37,230 bases of DNA from Duganella callida (GCF_004614165.1 NZ_SPVG01000267.1:1-37230); one strand, 5' to 3'; positions 1 to 10,117 are shown, counted from the first letter of the stretch. The notes: generated from the sequence alone by a model not told the origin. Numbers and translations are program-made.

Positions 1-153
1 CGCTGGCGCGCCGCCCGCATCGCATGCCTGATCGACGGCGACGATGCGCATGGCCGGACGGCCGCGCTGCCCGGCGCGCAGATTGGCTTGCCGGCGGCGG
101 GCGCGACGGCGCTCGGCCCAGGCTTGCAGGATGGTGCTGACAAATCGCGGCAT
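1..153 (-). CDS. Partial hypothetical protein, N-terminal part only
   Basis: An open frame begins with ATG at 153 and runs off the left edge without a stop (51 codons). A GAGGAG ribosome-binding sequence lies three to four bases before the ATG. The visible product starts MPRFVSTILQAW, followed by a strongly basic stretch (ERRRARRRQ) and then RIVAVDQA. I do not recognise the family. The gene diverges from the small gene at 331. The good ribosome-binding site and uninterrupted frame support a real gene, but the short basic fragment in GC-rich DNA could still arise by chance. Confidence 0.45.
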   Translation of the reverse strand, partial: MPRFVSTILQAWAERRRARRRQANLRAGQRGRPAMRIVAVDQACDAGGAPA

Positions 154-330
154 ACGCTCCTCGCTGATCTTGACTCTGCCTTGCCTTAGCGGGGGGGGCA
201 AGGAAAACCCGCGTGTAACCGCAGTTCGCGCCGCGAAAACCGCGTTTCGTCGCAATCCACGGGCGGCCCGCGGGCGGTTTGCGTACAGTGAGCACATCGG
301 AACTCCACTCACCAGCGAAAGGAAAGCAAA

Positions 331-558
331 ATGAACGTCCTGGAAAACTTCGAAGCCGTATTCGTCGTGGTTGCCGGTCTGGCCTGCGCCGCCACCTACG
401 CCATCGACAACGCCGCCATGTCCCCGGTCGAGCCGAACATGCAGGTCGTCGTCGTCAGCGCCAAGCGCATGACGGCCGAAGAGAAGCTGCAATCGCTGCA
501 GGCGGAACGCGCCATCGCCGTCGCCGATAACGCCAACAAGGCCGCCAGCAAGCTGTAA
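331..558 (+). CDS. Small membrane-anchored hypothetical protein (75 aa)
   Basis: A 75-residue protein preceded by an AAGGAAA ribosome-binding sequence. Residues 8-23 form a hydrophobic segment (VFVVVAGLACAA) that could be an uncleaved anchor or a signal peptide. The remainder is a short strand-like stretch (MQVVVVSAKRM) followed by a charged, probably helical tail (TAEEKLQSLQAERA). I know of no defined family or function, although proteins of this look occur in Massilia and Duganella genomes. The 154-330 gap upstream holds its presumed promoter and that of the divergent gene at 153; I see no clear hexamers there. Confidence 0.7.
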   Translation: MNVLENFEAVFVVVAGLACAATYAIDNAAMSPVEPNMQVVVVSAKRMTAEEKLQSLQAERAIAVADNANKAASKL

Positions 559-724
559 GCGGGCGTCGCTCGGCGTATCGTCTGTACGTCATCGCACACA
601 GCGTTCTACAGCTTTGTGTCATATGTAAAAAGTTGCATCATTCAACGCAATGCCTTATCCAGCTTGATATAGTTCGTTTCAAGCGCTGACCCCAAAGCGC
701 ATCTGGAACAGACGGAGGAACATC

Positions 725-1465
725 ATGATCAAGCCAATTTTTGCCAGCGCCGTACTCGCACTGAGCGCAGCAGCATTCGTACCATCCATCGCCTCCGCAC
801 AAGTCGGCGTCAGCCTCGTGATCGGCAACGCGCCGCCCGCGCCGCGATTCGAAAGCATGCCCGCGCCGCGCCGCGGCTACGTCTGGGCGCCGGGCTACTG
901 GAACTGGGATGGCCACCGCCACGTATGGCTGGGCGGCCACTGGGAACGTGAACGTGTCGGCAGCAGCTGGCGTCCCGCCGAGTGGGTGCGTGACGGCGGC
1001 GGCTGGCGTCTGGTGCCGGCTGGCTGGGTTGTGGTCGACAACGGCCCGCGCGGCGATTACATCACCGTGGCGCCGCCGCCACCACGTTATGAACCGATTC
1101 CCGGCCCGCGTCCCGGCTATATCTGGTCGCCTGGCTACTGGGAATGGCGCGGCAACCGCCACATCTGGATCGGCGGGAACTGGATCGCCTCGCGCCCCGG
1201 CTACGTGTACACCGAGCCGCGCTGGGTGCAGCGTGAGGGTCACTGGTTCCGCGAAGAGGCACGCTGGGAGCGCGGCCCGAACGGCGACCGCGATCACGAT
1301 GGCATCCCGAACCGCTACGACCGTCACGACAACCGTGGCGACTACCACGGCGGCCGCGGCGACCGCGATCATGACGGCATCCCCAACCGCTATGACCGCG
1401 ACCGCGATGGCGACGGTGTCCCCAACCGCTACGACCACCGTCCGGACAATCCGCGTCGCGATTGA
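725..1465 (+). CDS. Exported YXWXPGYW-repeat protein with Asp-rich C-terminal repeats
   Basis: A 246-residue protein with a GGAGGA ribosome-binding site. Residues 1-25 are a signal peptide ending ASA-QV. The body carries repeats of the YXWXPGYW type (YVWAPGYWNW near 56, YIWSPGYWEW near 131) with further W-rich GGHW and GGNW motifs; the repeat family is well known but has no firm biochemical role. The last 65 residues hold three DxDxDG motifs (DRDHDGIPNRYDR twice, then DRDGDGVPNRYD), which resemble calcium-binding thrombospondin type 3 repeats. It is probably periplasmic or cell-surface. The stop codon overlaps the start of the next gene (TGATG). Confidence 0.88.
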   Translation: MIKPIFASAVLALSAAAFVPSIASAQVGVSLVIGNAPPAPRFESMPAPRRGYVWAPGYWNWDGHRHVWLGGHWERERVGSSWRPAEWVRDGGGWRLVPAGWVVVDNGPRGDYITVAPPPPRYEPIPGPRPGYIWSPGYWEWRGNRHIWIGGNWIASRPGYVYTEPRWVQREGHWFREEARWERGPNGDRDHDGIPNRYDRHDNRGDYHGGRGDRDHDGIPNRYDRDRDGDGVPNRYDHRPDNPRRD

Positions 1466-2190
1466 TGGACCACACCGGGTTTGACACGCTGGCCACGGCC
1501 GCCTACAAGGGCGAGCGCGTGGCCGCGCGTCGTCTGGCGGCGCGCATGCAATTGAGCGAGGCCCAGGCACTGCTGCAGGTGCTGACGCTGGCCGCCGGCA
1601 CGCTGGGCCTGGCCCATCTGCTGGCACAGCGCGAACAGGCGCGCCGGCACGACCAGGAGCGGCGACTGGCGCGACAGGCGATTGCGGCGCACAAGCTGGC
1701 GCAGCGCAAGGCCGGCCTGCAGCCGCCGGCGACCGGCTGGCGCGGCTGGTTCGACGGTTCGGCGCATCCCAACCCGGGCCAGATCGGCATCGGCGCCCTG
1801 CTCTGCGGCCCCGATGGACAGCGGGTGGAAATCAGTCGCCGCGCGGGACACGGCACCAGCAGCGATGCCGAGTACCTGGCCCTGACGGCGTTGCTGCAAG
1901 CAGCGTGCGACCTTGGCGCCACCCCGCTCACCGTCTACGGCGATAGCCAGGTCGTCATCAACGACGTCAATCCGGGCGCGGTGCGCAGCGCCAAAGGACT
2001 GGAGCGGCACCGCGCGCGCGTGCTGGATCTGATGCAGGCGCTGGGCGATACGCAACTGCGCTGGCTGCCGCGCCACCGCAATGCCGAAGCCGACCGCCTG
2101 TCGCAGCAGGCCATCCAGCGCAGCGACGGCACCGGCGCGGCGCTGGACGGCCCAGCGGATAGCCTGTCCGTTGCCCCGCTCCCAGGCTAG
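1465..2190 (+). CDS. RNase H-fold (ribonuclease HI family) protein with N-terminal extension
   Basis: A 241-residue protein read from the ATG at 1465, which overlaps the previous stop as TGATG; an in-frame TTG at 1462 is less likely. About 90 N-terminal residues are helical and rich in Ala, Arg and Gln, without a recognised domain. The RNase H fold follows, with all four expected acidic residues: D97 in WFDGSAHPNPG, E136 in DAEYLAL, D160 in YGDSQVV and D210 in RNAEADRLS. It resembles the reverse-transcriptase-like RNase H subgroup, which cleaves the RNA strand of RNA-DNA hybrids. Translational coupling to a secreted protein is functionally puzzling. Confidence 0.85.
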   Translation: MDHTGFDTLATAAYKGERVAARRLAARMQLSEAQALLQVLTLAAGTLGLAHLLAQREQARRHDQERRLARQAIAAHKLAQRKAGLQPPATGWRGWFDGSAHPNPGQIGIGALLCGPDGQRVEISRRAGHGTSSDAEYLALTALLQAACDLGATPLTVYGDSQVVINDVNPGAVRSAKGLERHRARVLDLMQALGDTQLRWLPRHRNAEADRLSQQAIQRSDGTGAALDGPADSLSVAPLPG

Positions 2191-2193
2191 ACA

Positions 2194-3714
2194 CTACCGC
2201 AGCGCCTTCAACCGCTCCACCGCATGGCCATTTTTGGGGTCCAGTTCCAGCGAACGCAGATAGCTGGCGATGGCGGCCGGCTTGTTGCCGACCGCCTCGT
2301 AGCCCTCGGCCAGACTGTCGTGCAGATTGCTGTCTTTCGGGTACAGCGTCACGCCCAGCTTGAAGATTTCCACGCCCGCCGCCTGCCGGCCCGAGCGCAG
2401 CAATTCGTAGCCCCAGCCATTCAGGTCGGTGTCGGACAACACGAAGGTGCTGTCGCCCTCGTGCAGCTGCCGGTAGATCTCCACCGCCTGCTCGTACCCG
2501 CGCCGCGACAATTCGAGCGCGAAGCCGGCGCGCGTGGCGACCGCGCCGGTAACGGCGGCACGCGGTTCATACAAGGCCATATGGCGCGGCGCACCGTTCT
2601 GCGCCGGCGAGCGCTGGATGAAGGCCAGACCGGCGGCATCGTTCTTCAGATAGGCATCGGCAAACGCCAGCATGTAGCGCGCGGTCCAGTAATACGCCTG
2701 CTCCACTTCCTGGCGCGTGTAATCGTCAAAATGCGACGGCGGCATGAAGCGCAGCGCGGCGGGCGAAAAGTCCACGTGCACCATCGGCTGCATGACGATC
2801 TGGTACAGCTGCATGTACTTCGCCTGGTTCAGCAGGCTAAAGGAAGTGTCGATACCCCGCCGGTTCAGGTCCGAGATGGAGGCCAGCTTGCGCGAGATGT
2901 ACAGCCACGGAACGGTCAGACGCGAGATGGGCAGCTGTTTGGCCAGGTCCGGCTCGCGCGTGCCATCCAGACTGATGACGGCGGAGATGCGGTTGTCGGC
3001 CGCCGCCGCAAACAGATTGGCCAGGCCGCCCCAGCTCCAGCCGGCGGCGGCGATGTGCGCGGTATCGGCAAACGGCAACGTGTGGGCGTAGGACACCAGG
3101 AAGCCGATGTCGCGCGCCTGCGTCTCAGCGCCTTCGCGGTCGATGTTCATCAGGTAGCTGCGCGTGCCCATATTGCGGCTGGCGATCACCACGTAACCGT
3201 GACTGGCCAGATATTCGCCGATGTCGGCCGCCTCGTGCGCAGGGCTGCCGGCACCGGGCGCGTACACCAGTACCGGGTATTTGCCGGCCAGCGGGACGGC
3301 GTCGCGTACCGCCCACATGCGCTGGGCGAAGGCGGCGCGCGCCTGGGTTTCGCCGATGGCGCCGCCGGCCGACTTGAGCTGGGCCGCCATGAAGGCATCC
3401 ACCTCGGCCTTGGTCCGGCTGTAATTGTCATCCGTCGCCTCGGTACGGATGTAATCGGAATAAGGGATGCGCGCGGCGGTGGCAGTGGCGGCGGCGGGAT
3501 ACCAGACCAGCGTCTGCACCGGGCGCGAACGCTCGCCGGTATAGGGCTGGCCATCCACCACGTCGTTTTTCTCGCGGTAGCTGCGCGAGTAATCGTACTG
3601 CTGCACCACGCGGAAGCCGACGCCATGCGGTCCGCGCTCCAGATTGGCGAACCCGGTTTCAGCCCGGACCAGCGACGCCAGCGCCGCCAACACCACCACC
3701 AGCAGATATCGCAT
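2194..3714 (-). CDS. Exported alpha/beta hydrolase with C-terminal TPR-like tail
   Basis: A 506-residue protein with an AGGAG site eight bases before the ATG. Residues 1-18 form a signal peptide. The central part is an alpha/beta hydrolase of the dienelactone hydrolase or platelet-activating-factor acetylhydrolase type: a beta strand with the oxyanion region VLVYAPGAGS (148-157) and a nucleophile elbow GWSWGG with Ser at 227. The final 100 or so residues contain two or three TPR-like helix pairs (GYELLRSGRQAAG, LAEGYEAVGNKPAAI). It probably hydrolyses an ester in the periplasm; the substrate cannot be told. Its 3' end lies four bases from the convergent RNase H-like gene. Confidence 0.85.
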   Translation of the reverse strand: MRYLLVVVLAALASLVRAETGFANLERGPHGVGFRVVQQYDYSRSYREKNDVVDGQPYTGERSRPVQTLVWYPAAATATAARIPYSDYIRTEATDDNYSRTKAEVDAFMAAQLKSAGGAIGETQARAAFAQRMWAVRDAVPLAGKYPVLVYAPGAGSPAHEAADIGEYLASHGYVVIASRNMGTRSYLMNIDREGAETQARDIGFLVSYAHTLPFADTAHIAAAGWSWGGLANLFAAAADNRISAVISLDGTREPDLAKQLPISRLTVPWLYISRKLASISDLNRRGIDTSFSLLNQAKYMQLYQIVMQPMVHVDFSPAALRFMPPSHFDDYTRQEVEQAYYWTARYMLAFADAYLKNDAAGLAFIQRSPAQNGAPRHMALYEPRAAVTGAVATRAGFALELSRRGYEQAVEIYRQLHEGDSTFVLSDTDLNGWGYELLRSGRQAAGVEIFKLGVTLYPKDSNLHDSLAEGYEAVGNKPAAIASYLRSLELDPKNGHAVERLKALR

Positions 3715-3759
3715 CCTTGCTCCTGTAACTTACCGAAACGGCAATGTTATAGGAAATAC

Positions 3760-5370
3760 TCAGGCGCTGCGAGCGATTTGTAGATGCTTGCGTTGGGCCT
3801 GTTTGTGGGTCAGCCGCACCAGATCGTCGACCTTGAACACGGCCACCGCCTGCGCCAGCGCGGCGGCCTGCTGCTGCATCGATTCGGCGGCGGCGGCGGC
3901 CTGTTCGACCAGCGCCGCGTTCTGCTGCGTCACCGCGTCCATCGCGCCGATGGCCTGATTGACTTCATTGATGCCGGCGCTCTGCTCCGAGCTGGCGGCG
4001 GTGATCTCGCTGATCATGTCGCTGACGCGGTGCACGCTGGCGACGATTTCGTCCATCGTGCTGCCGGCGTCGGCCACCAGCTTGCTGCCCAGGTTGACCT
4101 TCTCGACCGAATCGCCGATCAGCGACTTGATCTCCTTGGCCGCCGCGGCCGAACGCTGCGCCAGATTGCGCACCTCGGTGGCAACCACCGCGAAGCCGCG
4201 CCCCTGCTCGCCGGCGCGCGCCGCCTCCACTGCCGCATTCAGCGCCAGGATATTGGTCTGGAAGGCGATACCGTCGATCACCGCGATGATGTCGACGATC
4301 TTGCTGGACGACTGGTTGATCGAATCCATGGTGCCCACCACCTGCGCCACCACTTCACCGCCCTTGACCGCCACCTGCGCGGCCGATGCCGCCAGCTGGT
4401 TGGCCTGGCGCGCATTGTCGGCGTTGTGGCGCACGGTGGAGGTCAGCTCCTCCATCGAGGACGCCGTCTCCTCCAGCGCGCCGGCCTGCTGCTCGGTGCG
4501 GCGCGACAGATCCTGGTTGCCCTGGGCGATTTCGCTGGACGAGGTGGTGATGTGATCGGTCCCCTGGCGCACCTCGGTGACGATGCCCAGCAGGCTGGAA
4601 TTCATCTCCTTCAGCGCCGACAGCAGCTGGCCGGTTTCATCGCGGGCGCTGTCGTCGATGTGCGCGGTCAGGTCGCCGCTGGCGACGCGACGTGCCACCG
4701 CCACCGCTTCCTGCAGCGGACGGATGATGCCGGTGGTGAGCAGCCAGGCGCAGGTCGCGCCGAACGCCAGCACCAGCGCGGCCAGCACGAACAGCAACCG
4801 GCGGCTGCTGGTGGCGATGTCCTCGATATGCTGCGCGGCGGCGTCGATTTTCGCCCGCTGCATTTTCAGCAGTTCGACGATCAGTTCCTGGTATTTGGCG
4901 GTGCCCGGGCGGAACACGGTGTCGAAAACCTTGTTGGCCTCTTCCAGCTCGCCGGCCGCCTTCAGCTTGGCGATCTGGTCGCGCGAGGACAGATACACCT
5001 TGCGCTGCTCGCCGATGCGGCCGAACAGTTCCTTCTCGTCGGCGTCGGAGATCAGCGTCTCGATATTCTTCTGCAGCTCCGACGACGCCGCCGACGACGC
5101 CTTGGATTCCTCGGCAAAATAGGCGCTCAGCGACGGATCGCTGCTGCGCGCAATCGCGGTGGTGCGGCGGATGCCGCTGTCGATCTTGCCGGACCAGTCG
5201 GAGATCATGCGCTCCTTGGCCAGCGGCTTTTGCATCATCTCGCTGGTGGCGGTGGCCACGCCCTGCAGGCGCCACACGCTGATGCCGGTGATTACCATGG
5301 CGAACGCCAGGATCACCGTGAAGCCCAGCGCCAGCCGTTTGCCGATGCCGATATTCGCCAACATATTCAT
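3760..5370 (-). CDS. Methyl-accepting chemotaxis protein
   Basis: A 536-residue chemoreceptor. It has TM1 at about 11-33, a periplasmic four-helix-bundle-type sensor domain (about 34-191), TM2 at 192-213, a HAMP domain (about 214-268), then the cytoplasmic signalling coiled coil. The conserved hairpin tip ([20 protein letters not shown] and following, 366-404) is intact and would bind CheA and CheW. Glutamine/glutamate pairs around 295-310 look like methylation sites. The C-terminus ends IARSA, with no NWETF-type CheR tether. The ligand is unknown. It lies 87 bases downstream of cheW on the same strand, so the two are probably co-transcribed. Confidence 0.95.
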   Translation of the reverse strand: MNMLANIGIGKRLALGFTVILAFAMVITGISVWRLQGVATATSEMMQKPLAKERMISDWSGKIDSGIRRTTAIARSSDPSLSAYFAEESKASSAASSELQKNIETLISDADEKELFGRIGEQRKVYLSSRDQIAKLKAAGELEEANKVFDTVFRPGTAKYQELIVELLKMQRAKIDAAAQHIEDIATSSRRLLFVLAALVLAFGATCAWLLTTGIIRPLQEAVAVARRVASGDLTAHIDDSARDETGQLLSALKEMNSSLLGIVTEVRQGTDHITTSSSEIAQGNQDLSRRTEQQAGALEETASSMEELTSTVRHNADNARQANQLAASAAQVAVKGGEVVAQVVGTMDSINQSSSKIVDIIAVIDGIAFQTNILALNAAVEAARAGEQGRGFAVVATEVRNLAQRSAAAAKEIKSLIGDSVEKVNLGSKLVADAGSTMDEIVASVHRVSDMISEITAASSEQSAGINEVNQAIGAMDAVTQQNAALVEQAAAAAESMQQQAAALAQAVAVFKVDDLVRLTHKQAQRKHLQIARSA

Positions 5371-5457
5371 CTTCTACCCCACCTCTCTTAAGAGCAAAGC
5401 AAAAACAAACAACAACGACATCGGCGGCGGACCACGGCCCGGCGCGATGGGGACAAA

Positions 5458-5952
5458 TTACGCGGCCAGCGCGGTGGTCTCGATCAGGCCCATATCGGCG
5501 CTGGTCATCAGCTTGTCGATATCGACCAGAATCAGCATGCGCTCATCCACGGTGCCGAGGCCGACGATGTGGTCGGTGTTCATGGCCGAGCCGATTTCCG
5601 GCGCCGGCTTGATCTGCTCGTGGGTCAGCGTGGTGACGTCGGACACGCGGTCCACCACCATGCCCACCACGCGGTGGCCGATGTTGAGGATGATGACCAC
5701 GGTGAACTGGTCGTAGGTCGGCGTGCCCAGATTGAACTTGATGCGCATGTCGACGATCGGCACGATGATGCCGCGCAGGTTGATCACGCCCTTGACGAAT
5801 TCCGGCGCATTGGCGATGCGGGTCGGGGTTTCGTAGCTGCGGATTTCGCTGACTTTCTGGATATCGATACCGTATTCTTCCTGGCCGAGGGTGAAGGCAA
5901 GGAATTCACCGGCGATGGTCGAGCCGGTCTGCAATTCGCTAACGTTGGACAT
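5458..5952 (-). CDS. cheW: Chemotaxis coupling protein CheW
   Basis: A 164-residue protein with a GAGGTAA ribosome-binding sequence. It shows the CheW fold throughout: FTLGQEEYGIDIQKVSEI near the N-terminus, RGIIVPIVDMRIKF in the middle and VVDRVSDV further on. CheW bridges chemoreceptors and the kinase CheA at the inner membrane. It is followed by a receptor gene, but no cheA, cheY or cheR is in the window, so this is an isolated coupling-protein and receptor pair rather than a full chemotaxis cluster. The 189 bases upstream to the next gene are AT-rich and presumably hold divergent promoters; I could not assign hexamers with confidence. Confidence 0.95.
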   Translation of the reverse strand: MSNVSELQTGSTIAGEFLAFTLGQEEYGIDIQKVSEIRSYETPTRIANAPEFVKGVINLRGIIVPIVDMRIKFNLGTPTYDQFTVVIILNIGHRVVGMVVDRVSDVTTLTHEQIKPAPEIGSAMNTDHIVGLGTVDERMLILVDIDKLMTSADMGLIETTALAA

Positions 5953-6141
5953 AGGATTACCTCATTACTAAATTGATTAATCGAATGTTACCTCAAGTCA
6001 ACGTGTCGTGCAGCAATTAAATGCAGTGCGGCAATAAATAGTTTTATTACAATATCCAGTTTACACATTCGATCATGTTTTTTAGCGTGCACAAGCCCGG
6101 CCCGGACCTGTATCATTAACCAAAAGTCTTCAAGGAAAACA

Positions 6142-6801
6142 ATGAACAGCTTGCTCAATAGCTGGCATCCGCGGCTGGTCGCGCTGGCCGCCGCTGCCAC
6201 AGGGGGAGACGGAGCACATGACACCAACCACCTGCACCGCGTGTGGCGCAACGCCACCCTGCTGCTGGACGATCATCCGGAAGCCGACGCCCTGATCGTG
6301 CTGGCCGGCTGCTACCTGCACGACCTGGTCAACCTGCCCAAGAACGATCCCGAGCGCCACCTGGCCTCGCGCAAGGCGGCGCTGCTGGCCAGCCGCCAGC
6401 TGGCGGAACTGGACTTCCCGCCCAACAAGCTGGCGGCGGTGGCGCATGCGATCGAAAGCCACAGCTTTTCGGCCGGGATCCGCGCCGAAACCATCGAAGC
6501 GAAGATCGTGCAGGACGCCGACCGTCTCGACGCCCTGGGCGCGGTCGGCCTGGCACGCCTGTTCTACACGGCCGGGCGCATGGGCGCGGGCCTGGCGCAC
6601 GCCGACGATCCGATGGCGCTGCACCGCGACCTCGACGACAAGGCGTACGCGCTCGACCATATCGACGTCAAGCTGGCCACCCTGCCCGCCAAGATGCAGA
6701 CCGCCGCCGGCCGCCGCATGGCGGAAAGCCGCCTGAACGAACTGATCGCCTTCCGCGATAACTTTATCGCCGAATGGGCCGCCAGCCCGGCCGCGCCATA
6801 A
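6142..6801 (+). CDS. HD-domain phosphohydrolase, YedJ-like
   Basis: A 219-residue protein with an AAGGAAAAC ribosome-binding sequence. It has the HD-superfamily metal ligands: an N-terminal His-rich segment (AHDTNHLHRVW, 25-35), the HD doublet at H60-D61 (CYLHDLVNLPKN) and a later Asp in VQDADRLDALGAVGLAR (123-139). The overall pattern, including KNDPERH and YALDHIDVKL, matches E. coli YedJ along its length. HD proteins hydrolyse phosphoester bonds, often of nucleotides; the YedJ substrate is not established to my knowledge. It opens an apparent operon with the MFS gene 12 bases downstream. Confidence 0.88.
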   Translation: MNSLLNSWHPRLVALAAAATGGDGAHDTNHLHRVWRNATLLLDDHPEADALIVLAGCYLHDLVNLPKNDPERHLASRKAALLASRQLAELDFPPNKLAAVAHAIESHSFSAGIRAETIEAKIVQDADRLDALGAVGLARLFYTAGRMGAGLAHADDPMALHRDLDDKAYALDHIDVKLATLPAKMQTAAGRRMAESRLNELIAFRDNFIAEWAASPAAP

Positions 6802-6813
6802 CCACGTACGTCC

Positions 6814-8070
6814 ATGAGCACACCTGAATCCGCGGCGCCGCAGGGCGCTGCCGCCGCTGCCGTTCCCGGCAACCTGAATTTCGTCCTGATCTGCGTGTTC
6901 ATCGACATGCTGGGCATCGGCCTGATCGTGCCGGTGCTGCCGGCGCTGGTCGGCGAATTCACCGGCTCGCGCGACAACCAGGCGTACTGGTACGGCATCA
7001 TGAGCGCCGTATTCGGCCTGATGCAGTTCCTGTTCATGCCCATGCTGGGCGCCATCAGCGACCGCGTCGGCCGCCGGCCGGTGCTGCTGTATTCGATGGC
7101 CGGCATGAGCATCAACTTCCTCACCACCGCCTGGGCGCCCAACCTGGCCTGCCTGTTCATCGGCCGCGTGATCGGCGGCATGTCGTCGGCCAGCATGTCG
7201 GTGGCGTCGGCCTATGCGTCCGATATTTCGACGCCCGACAACCGCGCCAGGAGCTTCGGCAAGGTCGGCGCGGCGTTCGGTCTGGGCTTCATCTGCGGGC
7301 CGATGCTGGGCGGCCTGCTGGGCGGGGTCGATCTGCATCTGCCGTTTTATGTGGCGGGCGCGCTGTCGGCCGCCAATTTCGTCTACGGTTATTTCGTCGT
7401 GCCGGAATCGCTGCCGGCGTCGCGCCGTGCGCCGTTCAATTATGCGCGCATCAATCCGCTCACGGCCCTGGTCAGGCTGGCGCAGCGCCAGGACATCCGC
7501 GGCCTGATCGTCACCTTCACGCTGGCCACGCTGGCGCAGATGATGTTGCAAACCACCTGGGTGCTGTACACCACTTTCCGCTTCAACTGGACGCCGGGAC
7601 AAAACGGCGCGGCGCTGTTCTGCGTCGGCGTGTCGGCGGCGGTGGTGCAGGCCGGACTACTGGGCCTGCTGATCAAGCGCTTCGGCGAGGTGCGGCTGGC
7701 GCAGCTGGGGCTGGTGTCCGGCGCCGCCACCTATCTGCTGTACGGACTGGCGACCCAGGGCTGGATGATGTATGCGCTCATCCTGTGCAATGTGCTGTCG
7801 TTTACCGTCAACCCTGCGCTGCAAGGCATCATTTCCAGGCAGACGCCGCCGGAAGAACAGGGTGAACTGATGGGCTCGCTTCAATCGATCGGCAGCATCG
7901 GCGTGATCGTGATGCCGCTGCTGGGCTCCTTCATCTTGGGCAAGGTCAGCCATCTGGCAGCCGGCGACTGGCGCGTGGGCGGCACCTTTTTCGTGTCGGC
8001 GGCCATGGAAGTGCTGGCGATCGTGGTGGCCAACCGCTATTTCAGCCGTCACGCGGAAGCGCGCGCATGA
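6814..8070 (+). CDS. MFS transporter, TetA/Tcr-like drug:H+ antiporter subfamily
   Basis: A 418-residue inner-membrane protein with about twelve hydrophobic segments. The first segment carries IDMLGIGLIVPVLPAL, and the loop between TM2 and TM3 carries the MFS motif GAISDRVGRRPVLL (79-92). Both are typical of the TCR/Tet group of proton-coupled exporters. The substrate cannot be deduced; these proteins export drugs or small metabolites. It sits between the HD-hydrolase gene and a solute-binding-like gene, overlapping the latter by four bases (ATGA), so the three are likely one transcript. Confidence 0.9.
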   Translation: MSTPESAAPQGAAAAAVPGNLNFVLICVFIDMLGIGLIVPVLPALVGEFTGSRDNQAYWYGIMSAVFGLMQFLFMPMLGAISDRVGRRPVLLYSMAGMSINFLTTAWAPNLACLFIGRVIGGMSSASMSVASAYASDISTPDNRARSFGKVGAAFGLGFICGPMLGGLLGGVDLHLPFYVAGALSAANFVYGYFVVPESLPASRRAPFNYARINPLTALVRLAQRQDIRGLIVTFTLATLAQMMLQTTWVLYTTFRFNWTPGQNGAALFCVGVSAAVVQAGLLGLLIKRFGEVRLAQLGLVSGAATYLLYGLATQGWMMYALILCNVLSFTVNPALQGIISRQTPPEEQGELMGSLQSIGSIGVIVMPLLGSFILGKVSHLAAGDWRVGGTFFVSAAMEVLAIVVANRYFSRHAEARA

Positions 8071-8873
8071 TGCGGCCGCGCTTGTTTGCGGCGCTGGGCT
8101 GGTACCTGGCGGCCGGCACCGTCGTTGCCGCCGGCTGCACGCGCGAGATCACGGCGCCGGTGTCGGTCAGCGGCGCCAGCGTGATCGTCGAAGACGGCAA
8201 TGTGCACGGCGTTTATCCCGACCTGCTGCGCGCGCTCGCGCCGCGCACCGGCTGCCGTTTCGCGTTCCCGGTGGTGCCGCGGGCGCGCCAGGTGGCGCTG
8301 TTCGAAAGCGGCATGGCCGATCTGCTGATGCCGGCCACGCGCACCGTGAGCCGCGACATGATGGGCACCTTCGTCCCCATGATACGGCACCGGGCCATGC
8401 TGATTTCGGTGGACCGGGGCGGCGCGCCGATCACCAGCGCGCGCCAGCTGCTGGCGCGGCGCGAATTGCGGGTGGCGGTGGTGCGCGGCTTCGACTATGG
8501 CTTCGAGTATGCCGCCATGGTGGACGAACTGCGGCGGCAGGGCCGATTGTTCCGCGAGGTGGATGTGGTGGGCGTGGCGCGCCTGCTGCACGCGGGCTCG
8601 GCCGACGTCACCATCATGGGGCCGACGCTGATGGCGGCGGCGATACGGCGCGATGCGCGCGTGCAGGGCTTGCAGGACAAGCTGAAGTTCCAGCCGATTC
8701 CGGAGCTGCCGTGGCAGCAGAGCGGCGCCTACATCTCGCACGCGCTGAAGGCCGAGGACCAGGCGCTGCTGCGCGAGGCGCTGGAAAAGCTGGGGAGCTC
8801 GAATCAGGTGCTGGAAGGCTACCAGCATTACTTCCGCGCCGACATGCTGAGCGACAGCGTGCGGGCGCGGTGA
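8067..8873 (+). CDS. Periplasmic substrate-binding-like protein (SBP family 3 type)
   Basis: A 268-residue protein overlapping the MFS gene by ATGA. An N-terminal hydrophobic signal ends in VAAGC, so Cys24 could be a lipid-anchored cysteine, although the lipobox is imperfect. The body follows the type 2 periplasmic binding fold: DGNVHGVYPDLLRALAP, then PRARQVALFESGMADLLMPA, then a hinge region with LRVAVVRGFDYG. Such proteins bind amino acids or serve as sensory domains. No ABC permease or ATPase is adjacent, so it may be an orphan binding protein. Last gene of the 6142-8873 operon. Confidence 0.8.
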   Translation: MMRPRLFAALGWYLAAGTVVAAGCTREITAPVSVSGASVIVEDGNVHGVYPDLLRALAPRTGCRFAFPVVPRARQVALFESGMADLLMPATRTVSRDMMGTFVPMIRHRAMLISVDRGGAPITSARQLLARRELRVAVVRGFDYGFEYAAMVDELRRQGRLFREVDVVGVARLLHAGSADVTIMGPTLMAAAIRRDARVQGLQDKLKFQPIPELPWQQSGAYISHALKAEDQALLREALEKLGSSNQVLEGYQHYFRADMLSDSVRAR

Positions 8874-8881
8874 CCAGCACC

Positions 8882-9037
8882 TTGACAGACCGGCCACGAC
8901 CTGCAACCATACGGCATGATTGTTAACGCCCCACTTCACGCCTGCACGTATTGGCGCCGCTCCTAGCGAGCGCGGCCACTGTCTACCCATAGTGATGTGA
9001 TATTTTTATCAACGCCGCCCTCGTCTGGTGGCGTTTT
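8882..9037 (+). promoter_or_regulatory. Possible trpS leader: weak promoter, 16-codon ORF and terminator
   Basis: The 206 bases before trpS contain a TTGACA hexamer at 8882-8887 with only a poor -10 after it. A 16-codon reading frame follows at 8916-8966 (MIVNAPLHACTYWRRS) with one Trp codon near its end, and then the hairpin at 9011-9033 with a T run. This order resembles an attenuator. There is no tandem Trp pair, no good ribosome-binding site before the short ORF and no certain anti-terminator fold, so a plain terminator for the upstream operon is equally possible. Confidence 0.3.
9011..9037 (+). terminator. Rho-independent terminator upstream of trpS
   Basis: The arms AACGCCGCC and GGTGGCGTT pair over nine positions with one G-U pair around a five-base loop, followed by five T. 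The T run ends 42 bases before the trpS ATG. It either ends the 6142-8873 operon or acts in the trpS leader. Confidence 0.75.
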
Positions 9038-9079
9038 TGCATCTGACGCGCCGGACCGGGGCAACGTAAAGGAACCCTG

Positions 9080-10116
<1,037 letters not shown>

Positions 10117-10117
<1 letters not shown>

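Noticed and set aside
3784-5391. 535-codon plus-strand frame opposite the chemoreceptor
   Set aside because: It is a His/Arg/Leu-rich shadow; the minus strand encodes an unmistakable chemoreceptor.
5953-6141. Promoter for cheW with TTGACT at about 6001-5996 on the minus strand
   Set aside because: The -10 candidates at correct spacing match the consensus poorly, and no flagellar sigma-28 pattern is convincing.
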